27,795 bases of DNA, taken from the NCBI GenBank assembly GCA_964458015.1, contig CAYWGR010000065.1:1-27795 (forward strand). The letters run 5' to 3'. The stretch comes from CAYWGR01 sp964458015. GTDB lineage: Bacteria; Planctomycetota; Planctomycetia; Pirellulales; Thermoguttaceae. A program made the position numbers and the translations under genes. Under the pieces are notes generated by a model, which worked only from the letters and a program-made list of their open reading frames with translations, did not search any database and had not been told where the DNA came from. The number at the start of each line of letters is the position of its first letter. The first letter of the stretch is position 1. This document shows, piece after piece, positions 7,402 to 16,350 of the stretch.

Positions 7402-10143
7402 CTAGGCATTCTGCTCATCTAGTTCCCGCGGAATAACCGTGGGCGAGACTGCGCAGACCCAACAGGGGGCATGACGTACCACATAGTCCACATCCAACAA
7501 CTCCTGCCGTTCCTGGGATGCATCGGTGGATCGGCCCAGAATAATTAAATCGTATTGTTTTCGTTTGGCCAATCGCACAATTTCCAATGCCGGATTGCCT
7601 TTCGGCAGTTTTTGCACGATTATTTGCCGCCGGAGCTGCTCGGCTTGGTTCATATCTTGCTGAACCCATGCCTCTGAGGGGTGTTTCTGCCTCTTCATGG
7701 GAATCGTGGTCACGCTCAGCCTGACCTCCGAATCCAACATGGTGATCACCGCCTTGAACAGATCGCTGCCCTCGGCCGTATCGGGATGGACCAACAGTGC
7801 ATGGGTAACGCCGACTCCCGCCGAACGCAATTCATCGACCGATCTGGCCTGCCGCTCGCTGATTTTGGGAATTCGGTTGCCGCCGCCCAAATCAAGGCAA
7901 ACGTCGCGCTGATTGCTCAGCAGCCGGACGGTCAACGGCTCGGTTCGGCCTTCGCTCAGATTCATCCAGTAAAATGCGATCTGCTCCAATTGCTCGTCGG
8001 CCGTGAATTTGTTCGAAGCGCCGAGCGTCAGTTCTTGCGCCCCTAGGATTTTCGCCGTGTTGACGACCGCAAACAAGGGATTGTTCGTCGGCATGATCAA
8101 CGGCTTCACCTCTTTACCAACGGCTTCCGCTCGATTGACCACGGAGGTCATCAACGTCTGGTCGTAGTGGTCGAAATCATGTTGACTGACCGCCATATTG
8201 CCCGGCGCGATCATTTTGGCTGTCATTACCACCACGTCGGTCGTTTCGGGATCGGTCTCTGAAAGCGTTTTTTCCAGCATGAAAAGGTTCTGCGTCGAAC
8301 GAATGGCCACTAGTTTCCGATAGGGTTTCGTCAATCCCAGCAATGCTGGGTCGAACTCTTCGGCCGTTTGCCGGTTGAACTGTTCCAAATGCGTATGGGC
8401 CGCGCTGCCGCGTTTTTTCTCGTGATAGCGTTCCGAGAGAATAAACGTAGTCAGAAAGACAGACGTAAAAGCCATGCCGGCTACCGTGGCCACTTCTTTC
8501 GTTAGAAAATTCAATATCGCCGTCGCCAGCAGGATTAAAAACACCAACGACAACCCGATCGGCAATTCGACGCCGCGGATGCGCAAATTCAGAGGCACCT
8601 TGTATTCTCTCGGGCTGCGATCCTTGAACCGTAGCACCACCATGGCCGCCGCCTTGAAGACGAAGCTCCAAACCACGCCGAACGCGTAGGCTTCGCCAAG
8701 CACGTACATATCGCCCCGGCTCACCAAAATCGTGAGCAATTGCAGCCCCACGATCAAATACAGCAGCCGATACGTGGTGCCGTAATGTCGATGCGGTTTC
8801 AGGAACCAATCGGGCAATACGCCGTCTTCCGCCACGCGGTTCAGCACGCCGTTCGAGCCGATCATGGCCGTATTGACCGCCCCGGAAAGAATCAAAAAGC
8901 CGACCATCACGACAAACGCATTCAACAACAGCCGGGCCAACGGCGGCCCCATCACATGCATCGCCAACCCGCCGATCAAGTTGTCGGAATAGCACTTCAT
9001 TCGCACTTCGTCGGGTATCAGCAAAACCGCCAAGAAAGAGATGCTGGCCGTCAGAAACAGGCTATACAAAAAGACGATAATTGCCGCTTTCTTGAAGTTT
9101 TTCAGCTTTGGCGATTCCACTTCGCGATAAACCTGGGCCAACGTTTCTTCGCCGCTCATCGCCAAAATCGAATGGCCGAAAGCGATCAACAGGCCGATGA
9201 CGCCGATCAGGCTCCACCAGTTGCCTGGTTGATGCAGTTTGGCCGCCAACGAGGGACACAACTGGCTGATGAACCCCAGCGGATCTTCCTGCTCGCCGGT
9301 CGCCTCGTTGATCTTCGGCACGGGCTGCAACGTGCCTTGTGCATCCGGTTCCATTTGCGGAACCAAGCGGCCGGTCTCGGCATCGCGCTGCCACATCTCC
9401 TGCTGTTTGCCGGTAACGCGATTCACACCCGAAACCGTGACATATTCCACCTTGGGACTAAGGTCGGGCTTGATCGGCACACTGTTTACCGGCCCTTGCA
9501 CCAGCAACGTCACACCGCACCAAAGGAGCATCACCACCGCCATCACTGTCGTGGCAAACATGATCTTCAGCGCCTTGCCGCTCGATTCATGAATGCCAAG
9601 AATGTTCTGCCGGAAAAAATACAAGGTGACGAGGCACGCGATGGTCATCGCGCCCCCACGGCGTACATTTTCCGCCGTTTCGTGATCGAGAGCCAACTGC
9701 GGACTTAAAATCGCCAGCGAATCGAGCATGAGCCCCATGATATATTGGCCGGCCGACATGCCGCTGATCGGTCCCGTCAGAACATAGTCGAACATCAACG
9801 CCGAAACCGACAGCTTGGCCAAGAATCCGCCCAAGGCCTCTTTCACAACGCGATATACGCCGCCCCGCACGAACAACGAGCAGCTTTCAATATAGATCGA
9901 CTGCACCGAGTAGCTGAACAGCATCAGAATCAGAATGAACCACGGCGCCGCCGGACCGATGGCATTTTCGACAATGCCGCCGATGTAATAGGCCGTGCTT
10001 GCCAAGTCGCACAGCACGACGGCCGCCGTTCGCCAGCACGAAATAAACGTGAACATCACGCTACTGACGACGATCACTTCGATGGGCCGGCGCAGACGGC
10101 CGGCCGGACTGCTCGAGGCAGATTCAACTGAGTCTTTCGACAT
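7402..10143 (-). CDS. APC-superfamily permease with C-terminal universal-stress-like domains
   Basis: This 913-residue protein is far longer than a usual amino acid permease (about 450-550). The first 590 or so residues form the transporter, with many hydrophobic helices and a T-G-P-I-S-G-M-S-A-G stretch resembling APC helix motifs. A polar insertion near residues 225-285 precedes the later helices. The rest is cytoplasmic with two universal-stress-protein-like halves; the last shows Y-D-L-I-I-L-G-R-S and the ending V-V-R-H-A-P-C-W-V-C-A-V typical of USP domains. Such tails usually bind nucleotides and regulate the channel. The substrate is not identifiable. It is the first gene of a same-strand run with pduS-like (99-bp gap) and pduT-like genes, so it may serve the same pathway. 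No clear Shine-Dalgarno precedes the ATG. Confidence 0.82.
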   Translation of the reverse strand: MSKDSVESASSSPAGRLRRPIEVIVVSSVMFTFISCWRTAAVVLCDLASTAYYIGGIVENAIGPAAPWFILILMLFSYSVQSIYIESCSLFVRGGVYRVVKEALGGFLAKLSVSALMFDYVLTGPISGMSAGQYIMGLMLDSLAILSPQLALDHETAENVRRGGAMTIACLVTLYFFRQNILGIHESSGKALKIMFATTVMAVVMLLWCGVTLLVQGPVNSVPIKPDLSPKVEYVTVSGVNRVTGKQQEMWQRDAETGRLVPQMEPDAQGTLQPVPKINEATGEQEDPLGFISQLCPSLAAKLHQPGNWWSLIGVIGLLIAFGHSILAMSGEETLAQVYREVESPKLKNFKKAAIIVFLYSLFLTASISFLAVLLIPDEVRMKCYSDNLIGGLAMHVMGPPLARLLLNAFVVMVGFLILSGAVNTAMIGSNGVLNRVAEDGVLPDWFLKPHRHYGTTYRLLYLIVGLQLLTILVSRGDMYVLGEAYAFGVVWSFVFKAAAMVVLRFKDRSPREYKVPLNLRIRGVELPIGLSLVFLILLATAILNFLTKEVATVAGMAFTSVFLTTFILSERYHEKKRGSAAHTHLEQFNRQTAEEFDPALLGLTKPYRKLVAIRSTQNLFMLEKTLSETDPETTDVVVMTAKMIAPGNMAVSQHDFDHYDQTLMTSVVNRAEAVGKEVKPLIMPTNNPLFAVVNTAKILGAQELTLGASNKFTADEQLEQIAFYWMNLSEGRTEPLTVRLLSNQRDVCLDLGGGNRIPKISERQARSVDELRSAGVGVTHALLVHPDTAEGSDLFKAVITMLDSEVRLSVTTIPMKRQKHPSEAWVQQDMNQAEQLRRQIIVQKLPKGNPALEIVRLAKRKQYDLIILGRSTDASQERQELLDVDYVVRHAPCWVCAVSPTVIPRELDEQNA

Positions 10144-10151
10144 GCAAGAAA

Positions 10152-10319
10152 ACGTGCGCTAACAGCCTGTTCGAAAAAGCAAATGTGCGGCCGCTGCCGG
10201 CTTGTTCCGCAGTGCAATCTTTGCTGCATCAGCAAAACATGGAGTCCCATGCGTTGCCAAAGCTTTTAGCACTCGGATCAATAGCACTGGCCTTTTCGAC
10301 AAGCTTCTAACGAACACGT
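10152..10319. mobile_element. Possible MITE-like element with imperfect terminal inverted repeats
   Basis: The left arm, about 10152-10179 (beginning ACGTGCGCTAACAGCC), matches the reverse complement of the right arm, about 10292-10319 (ending CTAACGAACACGT). By eye about 20 of 27 positions agree, with small gaps. The element would be about 168 bp with no convincing gene and no visible target duplication. It sits in the divergent gap between the two APC permeases. It could instead be an intergenic repeat that folds into a long hairpin. Confidence is low without copies elsewhere. Confidence 0.35.
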
Positions 10320-10765
10320 CCCAAAGAAACATGGGCGGCGTCTGTGCAATCGACGTAGATGCCCTTTCAAATTGCAATCGCGGCAACATGCCGCGACGAG
10401 CCTACGAGGTTAGCTGACGGGCTAGGGCTTGAAAGTACCCTGGCCGAGCAAAAGCTCCGCCTACGCCCCGGAGCCGGCGCACACCGGCTCGTTGGTTCCC
10501 CCGTTCCCCACGTCTTGGCGCATGGAGATTCGGCTGCACAACTTAATAATAACGAGCGATTGGCCTGCGGTAAATGCCGTCTTTAGAGGGGGTGGTGTCT
10601 GCTTCACGGGGGGCATTCCCTGGGAAAACCCATACCAAACACACTATACTATTAGGGTGAACGTTCTTTTTATAGGAAAACAACTTGAAATCAACGGTTC
10701 CAACTGTAAGTCTTGATATGCTATATGCTTTTTATCTTTATTTGTTCCTTCATCGCTAGATTTAA
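10320..10765. other. Non-coding remainder of the divergent gap between the two permeases
   Basis: No open frame in this stretch resembles a known protein. It contains a 7-bp perfect inverted repeat, GAGCCGG (10471-10477) and CCGGCTC (10484-10490) around a 6-base loop, and an A/T-rich tail from about 10620 to 10760 that probably holds the promoter of the plus-strand permease. I could not pick a convincing -35/-10 pair. Confidence 0.4.
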
Positions 10766-12940
10766 GTGACGCCCTCCGAACCAGAAAAAGTAAAGCCGAG
10801 CTCGGAGATACCTTCCGAACCGGTCACGCCTTCTTCCTCCCACTCGTCGGCAACCGCCGATGGCAGTGGCGAGGAACCTATCGCATTGCCGTCTGCCGCT
10901 CCAACGGATAACGGCGAGGTGCTGGGGATTGATGGCGCGCCGCTGCCCGAGGAAGAAGAACCGACGCTGCCCGATCGTCTGAAGACCCTGATCATCGGCA
11001 AGCCGCGAAATTTGCAGGACCAGTCGGTCTTCAAACACATCTCTCTCGTGGCATTCCTTGCTTGGGTGGGCCTGGGAGCCGACGGCCTCTCCTCCACGTC
11101 CTATGGTCCGCCCGAGGCCTTCGACAGTTTGGGCGAACATCGCTATCTGGCCGTATTTCTCGCATTGGCGATTGCAGCCACTGTGTTCATCATTGCAGCC
11201 TGCTATAGCCATATTATCGAAGTGTTTCCAAGCGGCGGCGGCGGCTATCTTGTAGCGTCCAAGTTGCTTGGCCGACGCATCGGCGTAATCTCCGGATGCG
11301 CCCTACTGGTCGATTACGTTCTCACGATCACCGCTTCGATCGCCGCCGCCGGCGATGCCCTGTTCGGCCTCATGGGGCCGGAATGGTTCCAATCCGATTG
11401 GAAACTACATGCGGAATTTGCCGCCATCGTTTTTCTTATCGTGCTCAATTTGCGCGGCGTCAAAGAATCCATCCAACTACTGTTGCCCATCTTTTTGCTC
11501 TTTCTGTTGACGCATTTTGTGCTCATCCTCGGCGTTCTAACATGGAATGTTTCGGATGCACCGCAACTAGCGCAAAATATCACCAATGAAGTCCTTGCCG
11601 GAGCTAAAAATCCTGAATTGGGCATCATCGGCATGTTGTCGCTCTTGCTGTATGCCTATTCGCTCGGTGCTGGAACTTATACCGGTTTGGAAGCCGTCTC
11701 CAATAGTATGCAGGTGATGCGCGAACCCCGCGTGGCCACCGGCCAGCGAACCATGCGCTACATGGCGTGGTCACTCGCGCTCACGGCAGGCGGCTTGATT
11801 CTCGCCTATCTGCTTTTGAACATCGGCCACTCCCAGGACAAAACGTACAACCTCGTCCTAACCGAAAGCTTCATCAAGGAAATTGGATTGGACTCGATCG
11901 GGTTAGGAGGCCCGTTCTTGTGGGCGACGCTGCTTTCCGAAGGCGCGCTGTTGATCGTCGCCGCCCAAGCCGGTTTCATCGGCGGCCCCCGCCTATTGGC
12001 CAACATGGCGCAAGACTCCTGGATGCCCCGCTGGTTCGCCAATTTCTCGGAAAGACTGGCCACGCACAACGGCATCCTTTTAATGGGCATCGCCGCCATC
12101 GGCGCGCTGATGTACACGCGCGGTAATGTCCATACGTTGGTCATCATGTACTCGATCAATGTATTCGTGACGTTCTCGCTTTCAATGATCGGCATGGCCC
12201 GGCATTGGTATTCGCTCCGAAAACGCCATCCGCTATGGCTTCGCCGTTTGGCACTGTTTCTCGTCGGCGCGGCTCTTTGCGTAGCAATTCTCGTCGTAAC
12301 CGTTTACGAAAAATTCGACGAAGGGGGTTGGCGAACGGTGGCCGTCACCGGCTTGTGCGTCGGCGTTTGCCTCTTGATCCACCGCTACTACGATCGCGTG
12401 GGCGCAAGCCTAAAACAACTCGACGAAATGCTCCGCCGCGTGACTCCCACCGGTGAGCCGAATATGGCGGAACCGGATCCCCAGCAGCCCGCCGCCGTGA
12501 TCTTAGTGGGCGGTTACAGCGGCCTTGGCATCCACACGATGTTAAACGCCATCCGCTTCGCGCCCGACCACTTTAAGAGTTTCGTCTTCATCTCGGTCGG
12601 CGTGATCGACACAGGCACATTCAAAGGCAGCGGCGCCGTGGAGTCGCTGCATGAGTATTGCGAAGATTCGCTGCGCAAATACGTCGATCTTGGCCGGCGA
12701 TTGGGAATGCCTTCCACGTCGATCTACTCGATCGGCACCGACGCTGTCGATGAACTCGAACACAACTGCTTGGAAATCGCCCACAAGTTCCCCAAGGCGA
12801 CCTTCTTCGCCGGGCAGTTGGTGTTCCAAAAGGACACATGGCTCCACCGATTGTTACACAACCAGACGGCCTACTCGCTGCAACGCCGGCTCCAATGGGC
12901 CGGCGTGCCGATGGTCATTCTGCCCACGCGCGTGCGGTGA
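10766..12940 (+). CDS. APC-superfamily permease, KimA/YdaO-like, with cytoplasmic C-terminal domain
   Basis: This 724-residue transporter starts at a GTG directly after an in-frame TAA; no Shine-Dalgarno is visible and no ATG precedes the first helix. Residues 1-90 are polar, rich in Pro, Ser and Glu. The membrane part contains F-P-S-G-G-G-G-Y-L-V-A-S-K and L-L-V-D-Y-V-L-T-I-T, closely matching the signature of KimA-type potassium/APC permeases. After about residue 565 a soluble alpha/beta domain (starting A-A-V-I-L-V-G-G-Y-S-G-L-G) follows; in KimA the C-terminal domain binds cyclic di-AMP. Potassium or an amino acid are both possible substrates. It diverges from the other APC permease across about 620 bp. 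Confidence 0.8.
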   Translation: MTPSEPEKVKPSSEIPSEPVTPSSSHSSATADGSGEEPIALPSAAPTDNGEVLGIDGAPLPEEEEPTLPDRLKTLIIGKPRNLQDQSVFKHISLVAFLAWVGLGADGLSSTSYGPPEAFDSLGEHRYLAVFLALAIAATVFIIAACYSHIIEVFPSGGGGYLVASKLLGRRIGVISGCALLVDYVLTITASIAAAGDALFGLMGPEWFQSDWKLHAEFAAIVFLIVLNLRGVKESIQLLLPIFLLFLLTHFVLILGVLTWNVSDAPQLAQNITNEVLAGAKNPELGIIGMLSLLLYAYSLGAGTYTGLEAVSNSMQVMREPRVATGQRTMRYMAWSLALTAGGLILAYLLLNIGHSQDKTYNLVLTESFIKEIGLDSIGLGGPFLWATLLSEGALLIVAAQAGFIGGPRLLANMAQDSWMPRWFANFSERLATHNGILLMGIAAIGALMYTRGNVHTLVIMYSINVFVTFSLSMIGMARHWYSLRKRHPLWLRRLALFLVGAALCVAILVVTVYEKFDEGGWRTVAVTGLCVGVCLLIHRYYDRVGASLKQLDEMLRRVTPTGEPNMAEPDPQQPAAVILVGGYSGLGIHTMLNAIRFAPDHFKSFVFISVGVIDTGTFKGSGAVESLHEYCEDSLRKYVDLGRRLGMPSTSIYSIGTDAVDELEHNCLEIAHKFPKATFFAGQLVFQKDTWLHRLLHNQTAYSLQRRLQWAGVPMVILPTRVR

Positions 12941-12941
12941 G

Positions 12942-12969
12942 GAATCAGGATTCAGGGGTCAGGGGGCAG
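12942..12969 (+). repeat. Third heptamer array, in the convergent gap after the permease
   Basis: GAATCAG, GATTCAG, GGGTCAG and GGGGCAG follow each other in tandem directly after the permease stop. The sequence then runs into AAAAAGTGGCTGG, nearly repeating the AAAAAGTGGCCAG junction at 1258-1270. Degenerate AAATCCC-like words continue to about 13020. The gap belongs to the same repeat family as the FecR blocks. Confidence 0.72.
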
Positions 12970-13029
12970 AAAAAGTGGCTGGTGAATCAGACACAAAATC
13001 CCGAAATCCCCAATCTCCCACCCTCTGCT

Positions 13030-14934
13030 CTACTTCAAAAGCTTCTTCACTTCCGATTCCACGTCGGCCACGGCGATATTGCGGCTGACGACCTTGCCTT
13101 GTTGGTCAAGCAGGATCATCGTCGGCACCGTGAGAATGCCAAACACATTCGCGGGCCGGCTGTCTAAGCCGCCTTCCTCGTAAATCTGCGGCCAAGGCAA
13201 CGGATTCTCGGCCAGATAGGCATTCAAATCCTTCACATCGTTATCAAGACTCACGCCGACCACCATGAACGAGCGTCCATACTTGTTCCACAATTCCTTC
13301 AGCACGGCCATGTCGGCCTTGGCAGGGCCGGACCATGTGGCCCAGTATTGGACCAACACGACCTTGCCGCGATACTTCGCCAAATCAACGGAACCACCTC
13401 GGGGGCTCTTGCCCGACAGCGAAACGGTTTTGCCGACCGAATCAAGCCGACGTTGTGCGCCGGCCGCCTTCTTGGCCGCCGCCGAATCGGGGAATTCCTT
13501 CGTAATGCGAATGTACCACTTCGTCGCATCGTCTTCCTGGCCGACGAATTCCTGACTGATCGCCAACTGAAGCATGGCTTCGGCGGCGTCTCCGGCAGTC
13601 GGATACTCGTTGATGTATTGTTCCAACGTCTTCAGCCATTCCGTTTGAATCTTCGAATAGTCGGCCTTCGGCGCTTGCATGCTCAACACATAGGAGGCCG
13701 TAAGCTGACGGAACTTCACGTAACCGGCCAATGCCTTGTCGGCATCGTTTTTCTGAGCTTTTTCGAACAGTTTCTTAAGCCGATCGGCCCCGTCCGTGCA
13801 AGTGCCTGACTGAACCGCGGCGCTGATCATGTCGGCCAACTGATGCAGCCACATGCTGCGATCCTCGGGCGTTTTCGCTGCATCGGCAATCCGTTCGAGC
13901 AAATCGGCGCGGCGCCCCACGATACGCGACTGTTCGCTAGGCGTGGTCGCCTTGGCGTTGTCGCGGTCCAAAGCCTCTAGATCAGCCAATAATTTTTGCG
14001 CGGCCTCGTTGCCGGTGGTCGCCGTTTCCGTCCGCTTCGTCAAAGACGCCTGGAAGAAGAAGCCGGAAGTGGATGCCGTATTGTCGGCCTGTCCTTCCGA
14101 GGTCGGCTGCGGCATTTCGATCACGCGCCACACATCGCCCACCTGAACCAAGGTGCCGATCTGCACCTGGGCATGCTTGCCGGCGGTTTCAAGAATGGCC
14201 GTTACATTTTCGTAGACCCGCAGATCCTTGGTCGAATCATCCGTGCCCGCGGGAACCACGCCCGGCCTCGAAGCGCTAAACTGCACCCAAGAGGCGTCGC
14301 GCGTCACCGTCTTCTGCCGAGCCGTCATCGCCTTGAATTCATCGAGGGCCTTCGTGATCTTCTCGCTCACGCTATCCGCCCGAGTTTTGCCCAGGCCCAA
14401 TGATTTCAACTCGGCCGGCGTAAGAACCAATCGCGCAAAACGCTCGGCATCGTGCGTACCAATCGCCGCTACCACTTCGGCGGTCACTTCCTCGGCCGAA
14501 ATCGACTTCCAAGAGTCGATCAAGCCGTCTTCGTTCTTGTCGATAGCCCACCGGCTTCCACCAGTGTGGAACCAGCGATACTGATCGGCCTTGCCATTGA
14601 AATTCGAGTCGATGTCGCGGTAGACCTCCAAGCCGTCTTTATAGTAGCACCACTGATCGACGACATTGTCTTTGTTCGTATCAATGAATTTTCGCAAAAC
14701 GACCCCATCGGCTCCTTCGACGATCCAGCCCACGCAGCCGTCGATCTTTTTCGCTGTAATCTTGCACTTCGCGACTTCATTCGCGCTAGGGCGGTCGTAA
14801 TCAACTCCCGCTTGCACGGGCATCAGCTTCAGCGCCTGATCGACCGATGGCGCGGCACCCCACGTGGAACACGGCCGCATCACAACGGCAACCGCAAAAA
14901 TCCATACGACTTTGTTGGAAAACAACCGCATCAT
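13030..14934 (-). CDS. Exported TlpA-like thioredoxin-fold protein lacking the CxxC, with calcium-loop-like repeats
   Basis: This is a 634-residue protein. I chose the ATG at 14934 over the one at 14958 because AGGAAGGA lies seven bases upstream of it. Residues 1-27 form a signal peptide. Three Asp/Asn loops of the D-x-N-x-D/N-x-x-x-D type occur at about 85-93, 109-117 and 132-140, resembling EF-hand or thrombospondin type 3 calcium loops. A long helical middle part, possibly TPR-like, follows. The C-terminal 125 residues are a TlpA/AhpC-type redoxin with W-A-T-W-S-G-P-A-K where relatives have W-C-G-P-C; both catalytic cysteines are replaced (S535, A538), while the cis-proline V-P-T is kept. 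It is therefore probably redox-inactive. It lies 209 bp past the ars operon and may be separate. Confidence 0.82.
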   Translation of the reverse strand: MMRLFSNKVVWIFAVAVVMRPCSTWGAAPSVDQALKLMPVQAGVDYDRPSANEVAKCKITAKKIDGCVGWIVEGADGVVLRKFIDTNKDNVVDQWCYYKDGLEVYRDIDSNFNGKADQYRWFHTGGSRWAIDKNEDGLIDSWKSISAEEVTAEVVAAIGTHDAERFARLVLTPAELKSLGLGKTRADSVSEKITKALDEFKAMTARQKTVTRDASWVQFSASRPGVVPAGTDDSTKDLRVYENVTAILETAGKHAQVQIGTLVQVGDVWRVIEMPQPTSEGQADNTASTSGFFFQASLTKRTETATTGNEAAQKLLADLEALDRDNAKATTPSEQSRIVGRRADLLERIADAAKTPEDRSMWLHQLADMISAAVQSGTCTDGADRLKKLFEKAQKNDADKALAGYVKFRQLTASYVLSMQAPKADYSKIQTEWLKTLEQYINEYPTAGDAAEAMLQLAISQEFVGQEDDATKWYIRITKEFPDSAAAKKAAGAQRRLDSVGKTVSLSGKSPRGGSVDLAKYRGKVVLVQYWATWSGPAKADMAVLKELWNKYGRSFMVVGVSLDNDVKDLNAYLAENPLPWPQIYEEGGLDSRPANVFGILTVPTMILLDQQGKVVSRNIAVADVESEVKKLLK

Positions 14935-15143
14935 GCTTGATTCCTTCCTGAAAGGCATCTTTTTCTTTTGCGCAAAGCAGCATCGGCTGAATTATTCGAC
15001 AGCCTCACTTCCATGTTTCGGCCCGGCGAAGGGCGGAACATAATCCGATTACGAAGATTTTTTCGATTGCCAAGATAAGGCAGAGAAGATGCGAAGGTTC
15101 CGCAATAAACGGCCCAAAACGACCCGCCACCACAACAAGCTGG

Positions 15144-15890
15144 CTAAAAGACGTATTTTAGCGAAAACCACACGCCCGCCAGAATAAAAACCCAGCCGGT
15201 TGCTTGCCGGGCCCACCATTCGACCTTGGACAGCATGTTATAGGTTTTGCCAACCGATTGGGCGCTGTAGGCCAGCAAAAAGGCCACCAACAGCACCGGC
15301 ATGGCCGTGCCAATTCCATAGACCAACGGCAGAATCACCGTGCCGCCGGGCAACGAGGTCTCGGGCAGGCTAATGCCGATTTTCGCCAACATGGAAGTAA
15401 CGGCTCCGGCCTCGGAACCGAGAATCAACGCGAGCAGGCCAAAAAACCACGCCGCCGAAGTTGGACAAAAAGCGACCGCGAAAAGGATGCCCAACAAAAG
15501 CGAGCCCCAGATGCCCAAGGCATCCACCCGCTTCTGCATCGTTTCGCTCATCATGGCCCCGCCGCCGCTATAGGTAATTAGCCCGACCAAGAACATCCCC
15601 AGCAGCAAAAAAATCGGCGCCAATGCCAAATGCATGTATTTCTGCAAAAACAAGGATGCGGTGGGAATTGACATCGCCGTAACGGCCAACATCACCGCCA
15701 ACGCCAGATATGCAATGCAACGCCCCAACGTATAGAGCAGCCCCGCCGCCATCACCCAACGCGAATCGCCCACCTTGCGGCCTACGTAGGAAATCGCCGC
15801 GATGTTCGTCGCCAAAGGGCAAGGACTGATCGACGTCAGCACCCCCAGATACAGGGCTGCTCCAATATAGAGCAAATAGGCCGTCATCAT
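15144..15890 (-). CDS. arsG: ArsG-family / CcdA-like integral membrane protein
   Basis: This 248-residue protein has about six to seven membrane helices. It matches the family annotated as ArsG aromatic aminobenzylarsenical efflux permease, which is related to CcdA/DsbD. Two cysteines sit where CcdA has its redox pair: S-P-C-P in helix 1 (C24) and F-C-P-T after the midpoint (C142). It could export aminobenzylarsenicals, as reported for ArsG, or pass electrons from the cytoplasmic thioredoxin to the exported CPTC proteins. The ATG lies 3 bp after the stop of the upstream ArsF-like gene, a sign of tight coupling; a second ATG follows at once. It is the last gene of the operon. Confidence 0.83.
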   Translation of the reverse strand: MMTAYLLYIGAALYLGVLTSISPCPLATNIAAISYVGRKVGDSRWVMAAGLLYTLGRCIAYLALAVMLAVTAMSIPTASLFLQKYMHLALAPIFLLLGMFLVGLITYSGGGAMMSETMQKRVDALGIWGSLLLGILFAVAFCPTSAAWFFGLLALILGSEAGAVTSMLAKIGISLPETSLPGGTVILPLVYGIGTAMPVLLVAFLLAYSAQSVGKTYNMLSKVEWWARQATGWVFILAGVWFSLKYVF

Positions 15891-15893
15891 TGG

Positions 15894-16316
15894 TTACTTC
15901 ATGGATTCTTTGACATTGCCTTGAACGTACTCGATAAACGCCCCCTTATCGCGGACTTTCGTCCACATCTCATCCAAGTTTTTTCGGCTTGCCACCTTGT
16001 TGGCAACAACCTTCGCCACGATCAACGTCGGGCCTTCAACTTGGTAACCCTTTGTCAAAGCCTCGTTGCGTTTGTCTTGAAAGTCGATGAAGTGAAACTC
16101 CACCTTGCCGTCTTTCAGCTCTTGGGCGAATCCCGTCTTGACGGCTTCTTCAGTATAACCGCCCATCTTCAGGCACGTCGGGCAACGTTGCGTGCGGTGA
16201 AAATACATTACAACCACGCGATCGGCCGGCGCAATATCCGGCTTGGCCGCCATGAGCGCTCCGGCAGAGAAAGCTACTAATTCAAATACCACGAATGCAA
16301 CAATCTTTCGGTTCAT
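15894..16316 (-). CDS. arsF: ArsF-like CPTC protein (second copy), nitroreductase-subunit family
   Basis: This 140-residue exported protein has a GGGAG Shine-Dalgarno site. An N-terminal hydrophobic segment ends near residue 24, giving a cleavable or anchored signal. The mature domain has V-V-V-M-Y-F-H-R-T-Q-R-C-P-T-C, with a redox-type C45-x-x-C48 on a thioredoxin-like fold. This matches the family annotated as nitrophenyl compound nitroreductase subunit ArsF. In the described arsEFG system ArsE and ArsF reduce nitro-arsenicals such as roxarsone to amino forms. This copy might fill the ArsE role, but I cannot assign that from sequence. It is shorter than its neighbour copy and lacks the Pro/Ala-rich tail. 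Confidence 0.75.
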   Translation of the reverse strand: MNRKIVAFVVFELVAFSAGALMAAKPDIAPADRVVVMYFHRTQRCPTCLKMGGYTEEAVKTGFAQELKDGKVEFHFIDFQDKRNEALTKGYQVEGPTLIVAKVVANKVASRKNLDEMWTKVRDKGAFIEYVQGNVKESMK

Positions 16317-16350
16317 TTTTATCTCCCACTAGACTGATATGTTTGTTTTA

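Noticed and set aside
8740..9708. Long plus-strand open frame of 322 codons
   Set aside because: It lies entirely antisense to the APC permease, has a composition rich in His, Arg and Gln typical of a shadow frame, and resembles no protein.
13319..13350. Loss of the redoxin CxxC as a sequencing error
   Set aside because: Both cysteine codons differ (TCC and GCC) and the surrounding frame is intact, so a single error does not explain it.
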